The notes: a model not told the origin generated them from the sequence alone. DNA of 64,000 bases from Scalesia atractyloides (GCA_947069175.1 CAMTDV010000023.1:87389563-87453562), one strand, 5' to 3'; counted from the stretch's first letter, positions 11,340 through 22,440 are shown. Numbers and translations are program-made.

Positions 11340-11660
11340 CAGTCTAAGATTGGAGAATTTTTCTGTTTATGGAGAAATATCTCTAAATCAGTATGGGCAC
11401 TCTCAGAATTTTTAAGGAAATCAAAGATTCTTATTCCATGATGGTTGTTTTACAAAATGAAAATATATTACAAAGGTAAAATAAAAAACACTCTGAAAAA
11501 CAAAAGATTTTTGTACAAAAAAGAAGACTTGAGTGAAGACCGATGCCCCCTTCTTTACCCTCTTTTCCTTCTTTTTATAGGTCTTTCTTCATGATACGCT
11601 TTCTCTTCTGCAAGACACGTGTTCTCCTCTGCATATATAAGCTTAGTGTCCTTATGTCTT
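11340..11660 (-). promoter_or_regulatory. Putative viral intergenic promoter of the pararetrovirus remnant
   Basis: Reading on the minus strand, a CACGTG G-box (11616-11621) is followed by the TATA-like CTATAAAAAG (11580-11571) and then a pyrimidine/A-rich leader. This arrangement, after the coding regions of a caulimovirid, resembles the full-length-transcript promoter in the large intergenic region. No start site can be proven from sequence. Confidence 0.45.
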
Positions 11661-11899
11661 TCATTGGAGTATGCAACTCCTTTCTTCAAAGTTTTGGGAA
11701 ATTGAACATTTAAAGTCTACACCTTTTGTCTTTAAGGCCAGGCCTCTCACCTTATTTATGTCTATCTTTACCTTTTTCAAGATCAATCAAAATTTTATCC
11801 ATATCGTTTATATCTTCTATAATATTAGAAGAGAATCTTTTTTGATAATCAGATGTTTAAACTACATGTTTAACTCTTTAATCTATGTTTAATGCCTAA

Positions 11900-12190
11900 T
11901 CATTTGAATTTAGGCTATCTCTTGATGAGTTGGTGCTCATATTGTTTTTATTATGAGAACATGATGGGCAAGTTCCAGGTTGATGTTTCCTGGACTAGCA
12001 AATCTTTTACTGGGCCTCTGGGCTTGATTTGACTGAACCAGTTTCTAACAAAATTATCTTACTATTGAAAAATTTTATTGCTGCATCTGGAGATTTTCGG
12101 GCAGGAGCAATCATAACTAGAGAGTTTTTATATTCTCCTCCATAAGTTCTGACTGGTTTTTTAAGAGTAGATTCCATTCCCTGTAATATT
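11900..12190 (-). pseudogene. Pararetrovirus remnant, distal part of the post-polymerase ORF
   Basis: The minus-strand frame from 12185 carries a Gly-Gly-Glu-Tyr-Lys-Asn-Ser segment and a Leu-Glu-Thr-Gly segment, then a stop and a Cys-x2-Cys-like piece. By position it continues the region at 22980-23950 across the inserted gypsy element. It is probably the remains of the transactivator/inclusion-body ORF that follows pol in caulimovirids. The family match is weak and mostly positional. Confidence 0.4.
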
Positions 12191-12619
12191 TGTCACACCC
12201 CGACCCGCAGCGGAATAAGAGTCGGTGCATAATTGGGTTATCACCAAAGCTCATGATGCTTACTAATATGTTTCATATTTATTAAATTCAAATTACATTT
12301 CAAAGTTCCAAGTCAAATTCATACAATACAAGGAAAGGAAAAATCAACTAAACAAATCCATAATCTAAACTGGTTTATTCTTCTAAGCCGCCCTATGTGT
12401 TTCTTGCTTCAACTTGATCACCTGTATCATTTGTAAAAATGGGAAATTTTGGGTCAACAAAAGTTGGCGAGTGAACCTTGTTTAAAACATTTGTTATTGA
12501 TTTATTATTGTAATTTAATCTAGGAAAATTGTGCAATAATCATATATGAACAAATGTATGTAAACATAACAATCACAAACCACCTTGCTTAAGCATAAAA
12601 TAAGAATGACAATGTATAT

Positions 12620-12795
12620 GTTGGCAACGTCCCGTTCACGCTCATAGGTAATGGGGAACGGACGGCCTATGCTAATGTATGTGAGATCAAGGCTCAATCA
12701 AACGGAGCCGATCTTATGTTGGCAACGCCTGGTTCACGCTCATAGGTAATGGGGAACAGCTCACGCTCATAGTTAATGGGAGCGGCGGCCTATGA
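12620..12795. repeat. Short tandem repeats inside the LTR
   Basis: ATGTTGGCAACG followed by GGTTCACGCTCATAGGTAATG recurs about 100 bp apart, with a third partial GCTCACGCTCATA copy. The same block occurs at 20759-20940 in the other LTR. Confidence 0.8.
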
Positions 12796-13290
12796 AATGT
12801 ATGTACTAAATGATAAATTAAATCTAAACTTCAACCACACAAACAACGGATACATATTGAATACACATGATCATGAATATGATGGATGCACAAGTGTTTA
12901 ATTAAATTAAATAAATAGCGACACATGATACACCCCAAAATGTGATTAAAATGGGGAATTGGTAGAGGTTCACTAACATTGGGTGTGTTTGTTTGAAGGT
13001 GTTGAATGCGCACGAGTTTCGAGGATTGATCGACGAGAGATAACTAACCAAATAAAATAACGAAAAGGTACGGTAAGTATGTGGATTTTATTAACTATTT
13101 TAATAGGATTTTTTGGGTATATTTTTGTGAGTTTAAGGCTACTTTCTATCTTTAAAAACGTTATTTTTAAGTATTTTAATTGATTTTAAATTAAAAAATA
13201 AATAAAAATAATAAAAAAAATATTGATTTTTGACCGTTGACCAAAAACCTTTGACCGTTGACCGTTGACCGGTCCGGTCGATTATATATG

Positions 13291-13363
13291 CGCGCTGGGT
13301 GAGACTCGAACCCGTGACATCCTGTACGCGTGCACGCAACTCTACCAACTGAGCTACGTGTCT
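13291..13363 (-). other. tRNA-like segment 1 in the 3' LTR
   Basis: On the minus strand the A box TAGCTCAGTTGG (13356-13345) matches the tRNA consensus and the B box GGTTCGAGTCT (13312-13302) differs by one base. The boxes start 44 bp apart, as in a class I tRNA. A D-stem GCTC/GAGT is retained. The acceptor stem does not pair and position 33 is not T, so it is not a functional tRNA. Confidence 0.75.
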
Positions 13364-13462
13364 AACCCGAAATAATTCTGTTTTTAATTATACTTATATA
13401 CTATTTAGATTTATCCAGAAATTAATTATTTTTAAAAATGGTTTTATATGTAACGAACCGGT

Positions 13463-13532
13463 GCTGACCACAGGTCTCGAACCCGGGACCAGTGGGTTAG
13501 CGTGCACACAGTCCACCGCTGGACTGTGTGTC
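13463..13532 (-). other. tRNA-like segment 2 in the 3' LTR
   Basis: The minus strand holds A box CAGTCCAGCGG (13526-13516) and B box GGTTCGAGACC (13483-13473), 43 bp apart. The D-stem GTCC/GGAC is perfect with a short loop. The acceptor stem is not conserved. Confidence 0.7.
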
Positions 13533-13630
13533 TTACTTGGTTAATAACTCGGTTTTTATTATACTTAAAACGATTTTGGGAGTTAACCCGGTTCAGTTAA
13601 AAAGGCATTTGTTTATAACAATAGAGTAAA

Positions 13631-13702
13631 GCTGGGACAGGATTCGAACTCGCGTCGCATGGTTATGTGTGCACACAGTCCACCGCTGGACTGTGTGTCT
13701 AA
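13631..13702 (-). other. tRNA-like segment 3 in the 3' LTR
   Basis: The minus strand holds A box CAGTCCAGCGG (13693-13683) and B box AGTTCGAATCC (13650-13640), 43 bp apart, with the same perfect D-stem as segment 2. Segments 2 and 3 share the A-box half and the following TGTGTGCAC, so one probably arose by duplication of the other. Confidence 0.7.
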
Positions 13703-14550
13703 CCCGTTTATAAAACTGATTTTAATTAATCTTATGTTATAACCCGACTTCGTCTTCTTCGTTAGATTTTACCCAGAAAACAAAGTCCGACTGTTTGGAC
13801 TGGTTTATGCCTAATCTGGTTTTTAAACTTTATAAGTAATTTAAAGGTAATGAATGGAGAGAGTTTGGGGGAAAAGGATGTACCGATCAGTGATTTTCAC
13901 AGAATTCCGGCAGAGGTCCGTCGGCTCTGATAGTGAACTCCGGCTGTCGAAATCAATTAACAATTCTGCTCGATTATTTATGAAGTTGAGGTACTTAATC
14001 AAAGTTTAACAACAGTTTGAAAGATCATACCAGCTCTCAGTGTGTTTCCGGAAGTTTCAGAAAGTAGGAATTTCGACATACGTTGACTGGGATTGATTCT
14101 GATGGTGGGGTTGTGTTAGAGACAGATTAGTCAAATGATTGAAACAGAAAGAGTCGAAGGAATTACCGTGTGGATGTGAGTCTCGGTTTTCCGGCGACTT
14201 GCAGGTATTTTCAGGCGATTGAATTTTCGTCGAGAAAAGGTGCGATTCTGAGCGAAAAGGCTACCAGTGGATTGTGGGTGAATTTATAGGGAGAAATCGA
14301 GATGTATGGGGTCTGAATTCGGTCTCAATTCAAGGTCAGCCGTTCTCCGGCGGTTACGACTGATGTCGCGGGTTCAGACGTCGGTTATAACCGTCGTTAA
14401 AGTTAATTCTTCGGTTAAATTGGACGAAAACGTTAAATATCGGCGAAGTCGTCGGGATTTCCGACGACTGCTAATTGGGCGCGATTTTGACTGAATTTGA
14501 CTTCCGTGTTTTATTATTTGAATTAATTGATTCAATATGATATCAGAAAA

Positions 14551-14632
14551 TCAAAGTGGCGGAGTGGTTGATTGTGTGAACGTTAGGTCTTTGGGGATTT
14601 CCGGCTGACCCGGGTTCGACTCCCGCAGCCGG
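14551..14632 (+). other. tRNA-like segment 4 (antisense, Leu/Ser-type) in the 3' LTR
   Basis: The plus strand has A box TGGCGGAGTGG (14557-14567) and B box GGTTCGACTCC (14613-14623), both perfect consensus matches, 56 bp apart as in tRNAs with a long variable arm. TTTT at 14633-14636 and TTTTT at 14639-14643 would end Pol III transcription. One G is missing from the T-stem 3' arm compared with the other LTR. Confidence 0.8.
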
Positions 14633-14817
14633 TTTTCCTTTTTAATTAATTTATTTTTATTTTTTTACAATTATAATTTATATCTTCTAATTTGTTTATT
14701 AATTATGTATCGTTTAAAATTAAAATAAGTCATAAATGAACAACAAAAATTTAAAACTGATTGTTCGGTTACTAAACGAAGCGGGTTTCGAAAACCCGTT
14801 TTTCGACAAATGTTACA

Positions 14818-14835
14818 GTATCCCCTACTTTTAGA
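14818..14835 (-). promoter_or_regulatory. Polypurine tract of the chromovirus-type element
   Basis: The minus strand reads AAAAGTAGGGGATAC directly before the 3' LTR start (TGTAACA), the expected second-strand primer site. Confidence 0.75.
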
Positions 14836-14851
14836 AATTTCGTCCCGAAAT

Positions 14852-17155
14852 TTAAGTAGTGGTAGTTACAGGAAAAAGGTGTGGGTATTTCTCGCGCATT
14901 GAGTCTTCACGTTCCCAAGTAAACTCAGGTCCTCGTTTCGACTCCCAGCGTACCCTGACAATTGGGATGCGGCTTCTTCTTAAACGTTTTTCCCCGATGT
15001 CCATAATTTCTACTGGTCTTTCAATAAAATGCATAGATTCATCGACTTGAATGTCTTCTAAAGGAATATGGAGATTTTCATCGGCGAGCCACTTCTTCAA
15101 GTTTGATACGTGGAATGTGGGATGAATTCTGTTGAGTTCCTCTGGTAGGTCAAGCTTGTATGCTACAGGTCCTACTCTTTCGAGTATCTTGAAAGGACCT
15201 ACGTAGCGTGGTGCTAGCTTGCCTTTTTGGCCAAAACGAGCTACTCCCTTCCACGGCGATACTTTTAAAAGTACTTGGTCACCAATGTTAAATTCCAAGG
15301 GCTTTCGTCGCTTGTCAGCATAGCTCTTTTGACGACTTTGAGCCGCTAAAAGGTTGTTTCGGATTTGATGAATCTTGTAGGTTGTTTCTTGTATTAATTC
15401 TGGACCGGTGATTTGAGCTTCTCCAATTTCGTGCCAACATATTGGTGAGCGGCACTTACGACCATATAACGCTTCGAAAGGTGCCATGCCGATACTTGAA
15501 TGATAGCTGTTGTTGTATGAAAATTCGACTAACGGTAGATGAGCGTCCCAATTCCCTTTGAAGTCTATAACACATGCTCGAAGCATGTCTTCAAGAGTTT
15601 GAATGGTGCGTTCAGATTGACCATCAGTTTGGGGATGATAAGCGGTACTGAGATCTAATCGTGTACCCAAAGCGGCTTGCACCGCTTGCCATGTTCGTGA
15701 AGTGAAACGACCATCACGATCTAAAATAATGCTTAACGGTACACCATGACGGCTTACGATTTCACTGATGTAGATACGAGCTAGCTTCTCATTCTTGAAG
15801 TCCTCGCGAATCGGAATGAAATGGGCTGATTTTGTAAGGCGATCAATGATTACCCATATAGTGTCATACCCACCAGAAGTGCGAGGTAACCCGGTAATGA
15901 AGTTCATGGTTATGTTTTCCCACTTCCATACGGGTATTTCAGGTTGGACTAGAAGTCCTGAGGGTCTTTGATGTTCAGCTTTCACTTTAGAACAGGTGAG
16001 GCACTTGGAAACAAAAACAGCAATATCCTTTTTCATGCCAGGCCACCAGTAGGTGTATCGAAGGTCTTGATACATCTTGTCGGCTCCTGGGTGTACAGAG
16101 TATCGTGTTTTGTGCGCCTCTTTCATAAGGGTATCGCGAAGGTTATTGTGATCGGGAATCCATATGCGATCTAGGTAATACATAATGCCGTCAGATTTTG
16201 TTTCGAGTTTAAGTTCTGCTCCACAAGATAACTCATTGCGTATGTCGTATTCTGTTATGGAGACATGTTGAGCTTCTCGGATTTGATCTTTGATATCGGT
16301 TATGATTTGCGAACATAGAAGACGAATGGTGTTCGCATATCCCTTTCGACTGAGTGCATCCGCCACCACATTTGCCTTGCCGGGATGATACCGAATTTCG
16401 CAGTCGTAGTCATTAAGAAGTTCGACCCATCTTCGTTGCCTCATATTCAACTCCTTTTGGTTAAAGATATGTTGGAGGCTCTTGTGGTCAGTGTAAATTT
16501 CACACTTGGTACCATAGAGGTAATGTCTCCATATCTTAAGTGCGAACACAACGGCTCCAAGTTCTAGGTCGTGAGTAGTGTAGTTCTTCTCATGAGTTTT
16601 GAGCTGCCTAGAAGCATAGGCTTTCACTTTTCCCCTTTGCATTAAAACACAGCCTAGTCCCTGCCCTGATGCGTCGCAATAAACTACAAAGTCATCGCAA
16701 CCTTCGGGGTGTGTGAGGATAGGTGCGTCACAAAGCTTTTGCTTAAGGGTTTGGAAGGCTTCTTCCTGTTTAGGTCCCCATATGAAGGGTTTTCCTTTGT
16801 GTGTCAAACCCGTGAGTGGTACAGCGATACGAGAAAAATTGGATATGAAACGACGATAGTAACCAGCCAAACCAAGGAAAGATCTTACTTCGGTTGGGGT
16901 ACGTGGCGCTTGCCAATCTTGCACCGCTTTGATCTTTACGGGGTCGACATGAATTCCCTTGTCATTGACGACATGACCAAGGAACTGTACTTCTTTTAAC
17001 CAGAATTCGCATTTGGAAAATTTAGCGTAAAGCTTTTCGGTTCTCAAGAGTGTGAGGATGAGTCGAAGGTGTCGTTCATGATCAGTCTTAGACTTTGAGT
17101 AAATGAGAATATGTCGATGAAGACTATAACAAAGCGATCGAGATAGGGTTTGCAA
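14852..17155 (-). pseudogene. Pol C-terminal two thirds: RT end, RNase H, integrase, chromodomain-like tail
   Basis: The open frame of 767 codons enters RT after the catalytic loop (ILIYSKSKTDHERHL). It continues with FLGHVV and GYYRRFI, RNase H (VVYCDASGQGLGCVL to VVADALSRK), the integrase zinc-binding segment (H-x-H and CLTC), the core and a C-terminal chromodomain-like region (RRSRIPIVRVRW, GPEFTWEREDSM) ending KYPHLF, typical of the Tekay/Del clade. In the integrase core the first catalytic Asp is Asn (ITMNFITGLP where ITMDF is usual); the second Asp (DRDGRF) and the Glu (SERTIQTLEDM) remain. The true frame upstream is joined only across two single-base deletions, so the reading here from its first Met is not a natural start. 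Confidence 0.9.
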
Positions 17156-17165
17156 ACTCTGTTCA

Positions 17166-18305
17166 TTAGATCCATGAAGACGGTGGAGCGTTGGTTAGAC
17201 CAAATGGCATAACCATGAATTCATAGTGACCATAACGAGTTCGAAAGGCGGTCTTTGGGACGTCTTCTTCATGTACCCTGAGTTGGTGATAGCCGGAACG
17301 AAGCTCGATCTTTGAAAAACAAGTGGCACCCTGGAGTTGGTCTAGAAGATCATCGATGCGAGGTAATGGATAGCGGTTCTTGACCGTTAATTTGTTGAGC
17401 TCTCTGTAATCGATACACATGCGAAACGTTCCGTCTTTCTTCTTCACGAACAGAACAGGTGCACCCCAAGGCGATGAGCTAGGACGTATGAAACCTTTGT
17501 CGGTCAGTTCTTGTAATTGACTGGCCAGCTCTTGCATCTCGAATGGGGCTAACCTATAAGGAGATTTCGCGACGGGTGTAGCGCCAGGTATAAGATCGAT
17601 GCGGAATTCGACTTCTCTTTTGGGAGGAAGTCCTGCGATGTCGTCGGGAAAAACTTGCGGGAATTCTTTCACTACGGGTATATCTTCGAGTTTCTTCTCT
17701 TTGTCTCCCTTCTTGACAACGTGGGTTAGAAATGCTACATAATTCTTGCGGAGATATTTTCGGGCTTGAAGACAGGACATCAGCTTGAGTCCTTTCGAAG
17801 GGGTTTCTCCAAAGATTCGTAGAGTTTGACCATCTGCAAGAGGAATGCGAATGAACTTCTCACGGCATACTACTTCAGCCTGATGTTGGCTGAGCCAGTC
17901 CATGCCGATTATAATGTCAAAACTTCCCAACTTCATAGGGATGAGGTCAACAGGAAAATCGTGATCGTTTAGAGTAAGAGTACAGTTTCGGATAATGGAG
18001 TTTAATGAGACTGGTTTTCCGTCAGCAACTTCTACCGTTATGGATTCCATAAGTTTATCACGAGTTTGGTTGAGGATGGGTTCAAATTCTAAGGATACAA
18101 AACTCTTATCCGCGCCAGTATCAAATAACACGGATGCATAACTACCATTGACGAGAAACGTACCGTTAACCACGTTGTTGTCGGCCCTAGCTTGGTTGGC
18201 GTTGATGTTAAATGCTCTTCCTCTAGCAGGTGGAGGAGCTTGGTTAGCTTGATTCACCGGATTTCTTGAGCTTGAGCATGTATGATGTTCACCAAGCATG
18301 GACAC
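17166..18305 (-). pseudogene. Pol N-terminal part: protease and first half of RT
   Basis: The frame of 379 codons holds the aspartic protease (VLFDTGADKSFVS at about residues 60-72, and IIGMDWL), the linker (VVKEFPQVFPDDIAGLPP) and RT up to MPFGLTNAPPSSWI. In RT motif A the catalytic Asp is replaced by Glu (SKIELRSGYHQL). The frame ends prematurely because one base is missing within the Ala-Val codons after NAP; a second single-base loss lies in the catalytic FIDD loop about 80 bp on. The frame overlaps the end of gag by 52 bp in another frame; many Tekay relatives have one gag-pol ORF, so this may be a third indel rather than programmed frameshifting. Confidence 0.9.
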
Positions 18306-19501
18306 GTGTTTCTAAAGTGGTTTGGGTCTCCACAATTGTAGCAAGCCCGCATGGGTTGCATCATGGGGTAATTGGGTTGGTAGTAGGTTTGGGTTGTATG
18401 TTGTGTAGGTGGTGGTAGTAGGGGTTGTTGGGCTTGACCCATTATTTGATGGTGGGTTTGAGTTGTGGGTTGGCTGCGGTTTATTCGTTGTAGTGAGCGG
18501 CAGGCTTGGATGGTGTGACCTGCACGGCCACAGCTGGTGCAATATTGACAAGGGTATTCGGGGGAGTGATGGTATTGACAACGGGTACACTTTGGGTAAG
18601 GGCAAGAGTATTGCCTTTTGTATGGTGCGGGTGAAGGAGCAACTTGTGTGATGGGTGCAGCAGGGATTGGGAAATTTGTTTGGGTGACGGCAAAATTTCT
18701 GGTATTTCGCTTCCTCTTGTTAGAAAATTTTGAGTAGGAGGTGGAATGGTTTGAAGTTTGGCCCTCAACGGGGGCTTTCTTTTTCTCCTCTTTGAATTTA
18801 CCGTTTCTGATGCGGTTCTCGGTAAGTTCGGTGGCTAATTCCATAGCAGCTTCGAGAGTTGCAGGCGTGCTGAGGACTGAGTCTTGAATCTTCGAGGGTA
18901 GGCCTCGAATATAGTGTTCAACCAAACGGTATACTGGGGTGAACAAGTTAGGAACCATCTGGTTCAGCTCAAGAAATCTTTTGTTGTAGGAAGTATGGTC
19001 CCCTTCCTTTTGCTTCAGCGAGTGGAATTCGTCTTCCAACTTCTTGAGTTCGCTTCTTGGGCAGAAGCGTTTTGTCATCATTTCCCTTAACTCTTCCCAG
19101 GTTAAGGCCATCGCTTCTTCAACTCCTCTCTTACCCTTCTCGGTGTTCCACCAGGTCAGGGCTACCCCAAATAATCTCCCGGTTGCGTAACGTACCTTGC
19201 GATCCTCGGGACAATCGCAATTTAGGAAGGTGTTTTCCGTTTCCTCAAACCAGTGGAGGAGTGCGGTGACACCTTCGGTCCCTTCGAACTTTGGGGGATC
19301 GCAAGACTTAAAGTGCTTGTAGGAGCACTTCTTGGAGGAAGGGTTGTCGATATTTTGATCCTCTTTATTGGGTGGGTTGACAGGATTCGCGGTAAGAGCT
19401 TGCTGGACTTGAATTACAATATCAGGAAGCACCGCGGCCATTTGTTTCGCAATCTGAAGTGGCCAAGCGTTCGTTTGACCTTCCTGTCTTTCGTCCTCCA
19501 C
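18254..19501 (-). CDS. gag: Gag protein of the chromovirus-type element
   Basis: This 415-residue protein would form the virus-like particle. The plant retrotransposon gag domain spans about residues 60-230 (FKSCDPPKFEGTEG, WFEETENTFLNC, ALTWWNTEKGKRG, SYNKRFLELNQMVP). The C-terminal half is Lys/Arg- then Pro/Gln/Thr-rich and carries two CCHC zinc knuckles, CTSCGRAGHTIQAC and CYNCGDPNHFRNTC, plus a Cys-rich stretch before the first. The first Met at 19501 lies downstream of about 800 bp of leader. The frame is open throughout; the last residues may be out of the original frame because of an indel near the pol overlap. Confidence 0.85.
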   Translation of the reverse strand: MEDERQEGQTNAWPLQIAKQMAAVLPDIVIQVQQALTANPVNPPNKEDQNIDNPSSKKCSYKHFKSCDPPKFEGTEGVTALLHWFEETENTFLNCDCPEDRKVRYATGRLFGVALTWWNTEKGKRGVEEAMALTWEELREMMTKRFCPRSELKKLEDEFHSLKQKEGDHTSYNKRFLELNQMVPNLFTPVYRLVEHYIRGLPSKIQDSVLSTPATLEAAMELATELTENRIRNGKFKEEKKKAPVEGQTSNHSTSYSKFSNKRKRNTRNFAVTQTNFPIPAAPITQVAPSPAPYKRQYSCPYPKCTRCQYHHSPEYPCQYCTSCGRAGHTIQACRSLQRINRSQPTTQTHHQIMGQAQQPLLPPPTQHTTQTYYQPNYPMMQPMRACYNCGDPNHFRNTCPCLVNIIHAQAQEIR

Positions 19502-20318
19502 GTAACTGCCTAGCCGACATCTACAGGAACATACATAGGAAAGATGGTGAGTTTATGGAGTCTTTTTAGGTGTCATGTGTCTTAAAGAAAATGAAAATAA
19601 CATAAATATCAATAATGCACTACATCCATGGGATGTCTTGGGTTTGCTCATGTTGGTCCTCAATGTCCCCCATACTATCACCGGTATAGTCATGTGGGCC
19701 CCCATGACTATTGGCTTAGTAGGATTCACATTGGTATTGGCGGTTTAACACTCGCATCACCCGAATGAAAACCAAAAATATGTTTGCGAGATGTATGGTC
19801 GGAGGGTGTCTAGGTATAGACACAATGACAACTCAAGTGGGGTTAGTTCACACAACGTTTGGTGTGGCATGCTTTGGCCTAATAGGTCCTTCGTACTCTC
19901 ATCGTTAGTCCCCAGGTAGGCAAACTGGTCCTTTATTTTGGATTTATACGAATGCCAAGCCTAGACAGGACGTTTCGACTACCGGTACTTGTACCCTTCC
20001 AGTTACTACATGCCCGTCATGGGAACTCACTTTGATGAGATTTGAAAATACAAAAATCATTGTAAAAACAATCATGAAAATGATGTGATGTGTGCTTTCA
20101 TGGACATGATATGTTATGAGAATATGATTCATGATAGGCATTATATGATAATATATACTTATGAACATGCTTGCATAACATTGAATGTAACTTTTAACAT
20201 AAAACATATAAACATCATGAAATTTGGCATGTAACACACAAAAATCTAAAAAAAATTCTAATCAACTATAGTATAGGCTCTAAGGGTCTAATAACCTATC
20301 TATATCCCTATAGTCATG
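19502..20318 (-). other. Untranslated leader of the chromovirus-type element
   Basis: This stretch lies between the primer-binding site and gag. No coding region or known motif was recognised in it. Confidence 0.6.
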
Positions 20319-20330
20319 GCTCTGATACCA
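20319..20330 (-). promoter_or_regulatory. Primer-binding site, initiator tRNA-Met type
   Basis: The minus strand reads TGGTATCAGAGCC three bases after the 5' LTR end TGACA. This is the standard complement of the initiator methionine tRNA 3' end. Confidence 0.9.
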
Positions 20331-21439
20331 ATCTGTCACACCCCGACCCGCAGCGGAATAAGAGTCGGGACATAATTGGGTTATCACCAAAGCTCATGAT
20401 GCTTACTAATATGTTTCACATTTATTAAATTCAAATTACATTTCAAAGTTCCAAGTCAAATTCATACAATACAAGGAAAGGAAAAATTAACTAAACAAAT
20501 CCATAATCTAAACTGGTTTATTCTTCTAAGCCGCCCTATGTGTTTCTTGCTTCAACTTGATCACCTGTATCATGTGTAAAAATGGGAAATTTTGGGTCAA
20601 CAAAAGTTGGCGAGTGAACCTTGTTTAAAACATTTGTTATTGATTTATTATTGTAATTTAATCTAGGAAAATTGTGCAATAATCATATATGAACAAATGT
20701 ATGTAAACATAACAATCACAAACCACCTTGCTTAAGCATAAAATAAGAATGACAATGTATATGTTGGCAACGTCCCGTTCACGCTCATAGGTAATGGGGA
20801 ACGGACGACCTATGCTAATGTATGTGAGATCAAGGCTCAATCAAACGGAGCCGATCTTATGTTGGCAACGCCTGGTTCACGCTCATAGGTAATGGGGAAC
20901 AGCTCACGCTCATAGGTAATGGGGAGCGGCGGCCTATGAAATGTATGTACTGAAATGATAAATTAAATCTAAACTTCAACCACACAAACAACGGATACAT
21001 ATTGAATACACATGATCATGAATATGATGGATGCACAAGTGTTTAATTAAATTAAATAAATAGCGACACATGATACACCCCAAAATGTGATTAAAACGGG
21101 GAATTGGTAGAGGTTCACTCACATTGGGTGCGTTTGTTTGAAGGTGTTGAATGCGCACGAGTTTAGAGGATTGATCGACGAGAGATAACTAACCAAATAA
21201 AATAACGAAAAGGTACGGTAAGTATGTGGATTTTATTAACTATTTTAATAGGATTTTTTGGGTATATTTTTGTGAGTTTAAGGCTACTTTCTATCTTTAA
21301 AAACGTTATTTTTAAGTATTTTTAATTGATTTTTAAATTAAAAAATAAATAAAAATAATAAAAAAAATATATTGATTTTTGACCATTGACCAAAAACCGT
21401 TGACCGTTGAACGTTGACCGGTCCGGTCGATTATATATG

Positions 21440-21511
21440 CGCGCTGGGTGAGACTCGAACCCGTGACCTCCCGTACGCGTGCACGCAGCTCTACCAACTG
21501 AGCTACTGTCT
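21440..21511 (-). other. tRNA-like segment 1 in the 5' LTR
   Basis: A box TAGCTCAGTTGG (21505-21494) and B box GGTTCGAGTCT (21461-21451) on the minus strand, 44 bp apart. Here the D-stem is fully Watson-Crick (GCTC/GAGC), better than in the other LTR. The two bases before the A box differ by a 2-bp indel between the LTRs. Confidence 0.75.
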
Positions 21512-21610
21512 AACCCGAAATAATTCTGTTTTTAATTATACTTATATACTATTTAGATTTATCCAGAAATTAATTATTTTTAAAAATGGTTTTATATGTA
21601 ACGAACCGGT

Positions 21611-21680
21611 GCTGACCACAGGTCTCGAACCCGGGACCTGTGGGTTAGCGTGCACACAGTCCACCGCTGGACTATGTGTC
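21611..21680 (-). other. tRNA-like segment 2 in the 5' LTR
   Basis: A box TAGTCCAGCGG (21674-21664), a full consensus match in this copy, and B box GGTTCGAGACC (21631-21621), 43 bp apart, minus strand. Confidence 0.7.
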
Positions 21681-21778
21681 TTACTTGGTTAATAACTCGG
21701 TTTTTATTATACTTAACACGATTTTGGGAGTTAACCCGGTTCAGTTAAAAAGGCATTTGTTTATAACAATAGAGTAAA

Positions 21779-21850
21779 GCTGGGACAGGATTCGAACTCG
21801 CGTCGCATGTGTTATGTGTGCACACAGTCCACCGCTGGACTGTGTGTCTA
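21779..21850 (-). other. tRNA-like segment 3 in the 5' LTR
   Basis: A box CAGTCCAGCGG (21842-21832) and B box AGTTCGAATCC (21798-21788), 44 bp apart in this copy, minus strand, with D-stem GTCC/GGAC. Confidence 0.7.
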
Positions 21851-22440
21851 ACCCGTTTATAAAACTGATTTTAATTAATCTTATGTTATAACCCGACTTC
21901 GTCTTCTTCGTTAGATTTTACCCAGAAAACAAAGTCCGACTGTTTGGACTGGTTTATGCCTAATCTGGTTTTTAAACTTTATAAGTAATTTAAAGGTAAC
22001 GAATGGAGAGAGTTTGTGGGAAAAGGATGTACCGATCAGTGATTTTCACAGAATTCCGGCAGAGGTCCGTCGGCTCTGATAGTGAACTCCGACTGTCGAA
22101 ATCAATTAACAATTCTGCTCGATTATTTATGAAGTTGAGGTACTTAATCAAAGTTTAACAACAGTTTGAAAGATCATACCAGCTCTCAGTGTGTTTCCGG
22201 AAGTTTCAGAAATTTTTCCGGCGAAGGTAGGAATTTCGACAAACGTTGACTGGGATTGATTCTGATGGTGGAGTTGTGTTAGAGACAGATTAGTCAAATG
22301 ATTGAAACAGAAAGAGTCGAAGGAATTACCGTGTGGATGTGAGTCTCGGTTTTCCGGCGACTTGCAGGTATTTTCAGGCGATTGAATTTTCGTCGAGAAA
22401 AGGTGCGATTCTGAGCGAAAAGGCTACCAGTGGATTGTGG

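Larger units (their letters stand above)
12191..14817 (-). repeat. 3' LTR of the chromovirus-type element (2627 bp)
   Basis: On the plus strand it begins TGTCACACCCCGACC and ends AAATGTTACA; TG...CA on both strands. It contains a repeated block with GTTCACGCTCATAGGTAATGG copies (12620-12795), four tRNA-like segments and a TATA box on the minus strand at about 14279-14288. It matches the copy at 20334-22974 along its whole length. Confidence 0.95.

Noticed and set aside
13291..13702. Functional tRNA genes on the minus strand
   Set aside because: A and B boxes and D-stems are present, but acceptor stems do not pair and anticodon loops are not well formed. Kept as tRNA-like only.
18409..18651. 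Gly/Val-rich plus-strand frame opposite gag
   Set aside because: It is the complement of the Pro/Thr/Gln-rich end of gag.
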